Assembly (NCBI GenBank): GCA_009920875.1
Contig: RFZE01000026.1
Coordinates: forward strand, 1-15,855
Reading direction: 5' to 3'
From: Alphaproteobacteria bacterium
Lineage (GTDB): Bacteria > Pseudomonadota > Alphaproteobacteria > RS24
DNA length: 15,855 nt
The notes beneath the pieces are model-generated. The model saw nothing but the letters and a program-made list of their open reading frames with translations. It searched no databases and was not told the origin of the DNA. The position numbers and the translations under genes were made by a program. Shown here piece by piece: positions 15,444-15,855 of the stretch. How positions within the stretch are numbered: position 1 is the stretch's first letter; every line of letters starts with the position of its first letter.

Positions 15444-15855
15444 ATGCTGAAAGCGCTTGAAAATATTTCGGCCCATTATGCCAATCCGACCCGCTTTATG
15501 GCGCTGGCTGCGAAATGGCACGCGCCGCTTTGGGGTCTGGCCGCTTTGTGTTTGGCCTATGGGCTTTATCGCGTCGCCTATGTGCCCGATGATTACCAGC
15601 AAGGCGCGACGGTGAAAATCATGTTCGTGCATGTGCCCGCCGCATGGATGGCGCTGTTCGGTTATAGCTTTATATTCTTTGCCTCGGTCGCCGCTTTGGT
15701 GTTCCGCCATCCGCTCGGCCATGTCGCGGCCCGCGCCGCTGCGCCGGTCGGTGCGGTGTTTACCCTGATTGCGCTGGTGACCGGCAGCCTGTGGGGGCAG
15801 CCCATGTGGGGCACATGGTGGGTATGGGATGCACGCCTGACTTCGGTCCTGGTCT
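15444..15855 (+). CDS. ccmC: Heme-handling protein CcmC, 3' end cut by window edge
   Basis: Inner-membrane protein that presents heme to CcmE. The frame opens at ATG 15444 and stays open to the window end, giving 137 residues of an expected 240 or so. At least three hydrophobic segments are visible (near 29-46, 66-88 and 98-114). His63 in KIMFVHVPAAW corresponds to the conserved periplasmic heme-ligand histidine (His60 in E. coli), and the WWD motif starts at WGTWWVWDARLTS (122-134). The second histidine lies beyond the window. It begins 13 nt after ccmB in the same operon; ccmD and ccmG would be expected next. Confidence 0.95.
   Translation, partial: MLKALENISAHYANPTRFMALAAKWHAPLWGLAALCLAYGLYRVAYVPDDYQQGATVKIMFVHVPAAWMALFGYSFIFFASVAALVFRHPLGHVAARAAAPVGAVFTLIALVTGSLWGQPMWGTWWVWDARLTSVLV

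Noticed and set aside
1..15855. CRISPR array, insertion sequence, prophage genes, tRNA or rRNA, or a defence island
   Set aside because: No spaced direct repeats, transposase or integrase motifs, terminal repeats or tRNA-like folds were seen; nearly all bases are occupied by recognisable housekeeping or transport genes.

Overview
The window reads as ordinary chromosome of an alphaproteobacterium, probably a free-living aerobic lineage with moderate GC. The evidence is a DUF2794 gene (a family I know almost only from Alphaproteobacteria), a ccmABC cluster lying directly after an aconitase gene, a tesA/ybbA/ybbP neighbourhood, and a hand-noted near absence of GANTC, the CcrM methylation site of this class. 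No mobile element, rRNA, tRNA or CRISPR array was seen. Genes are tightly packed and most junctions inside operons overlap by 1 to 4 bases.

Layout. (1) Bases 1-1755, minus strand: a Tas-like aldo/keto reductase cut by the left window edge, preceded 18 nt upstream by a secreted TesA-type SGNH esterase. (2) 1773-5005, plus strand, divergent from tesA: YbbA-like ATPase and YbbP-like FtsX-family permease. This is the same association as in E. coli and suggests a lipid or hydrophobic-molecule export/hydrolysis module. (3) 5028-5852: a self-contained Bax inhibitor-1/YccA membrane protein gene with its own promoter and a strong intrinsic terminator. (4) 5905-6282, minus strand: DUF2794. (5) 6283-6584: the only gene-free stretch near 300 nt, holding divergent upstream regions and an imperfect inverted repeat. 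(6) 6585-11282: a four-gene unit, GldA-like ATPase, GldF-like ABC-2 permease, GldG-like auxiliary protein and a DUF4340 protein, all overlapping stop to start. (7) 11353-14115: a large aconitase B. (8) 14139-15855: ccmA, ccmB and the start of ccmC (heme handling for cytochrome c maturation), cut by the right edge.

The two points most worth following are these. The aconitase resembles the Bacteroidetes form of AcnB much more than the E. coli form, yet it sits in the acn-ccm neighbourhood where alphaproteobacteria usually carry acnA; this looks like an in-place replacement by a transferred gene. The GldAFG-DUF4340 operon is an ABC system of unknown substrate in a lineage not expected to glide. 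All family assignments come from reading the translations and from memory of the families; no database search was run.
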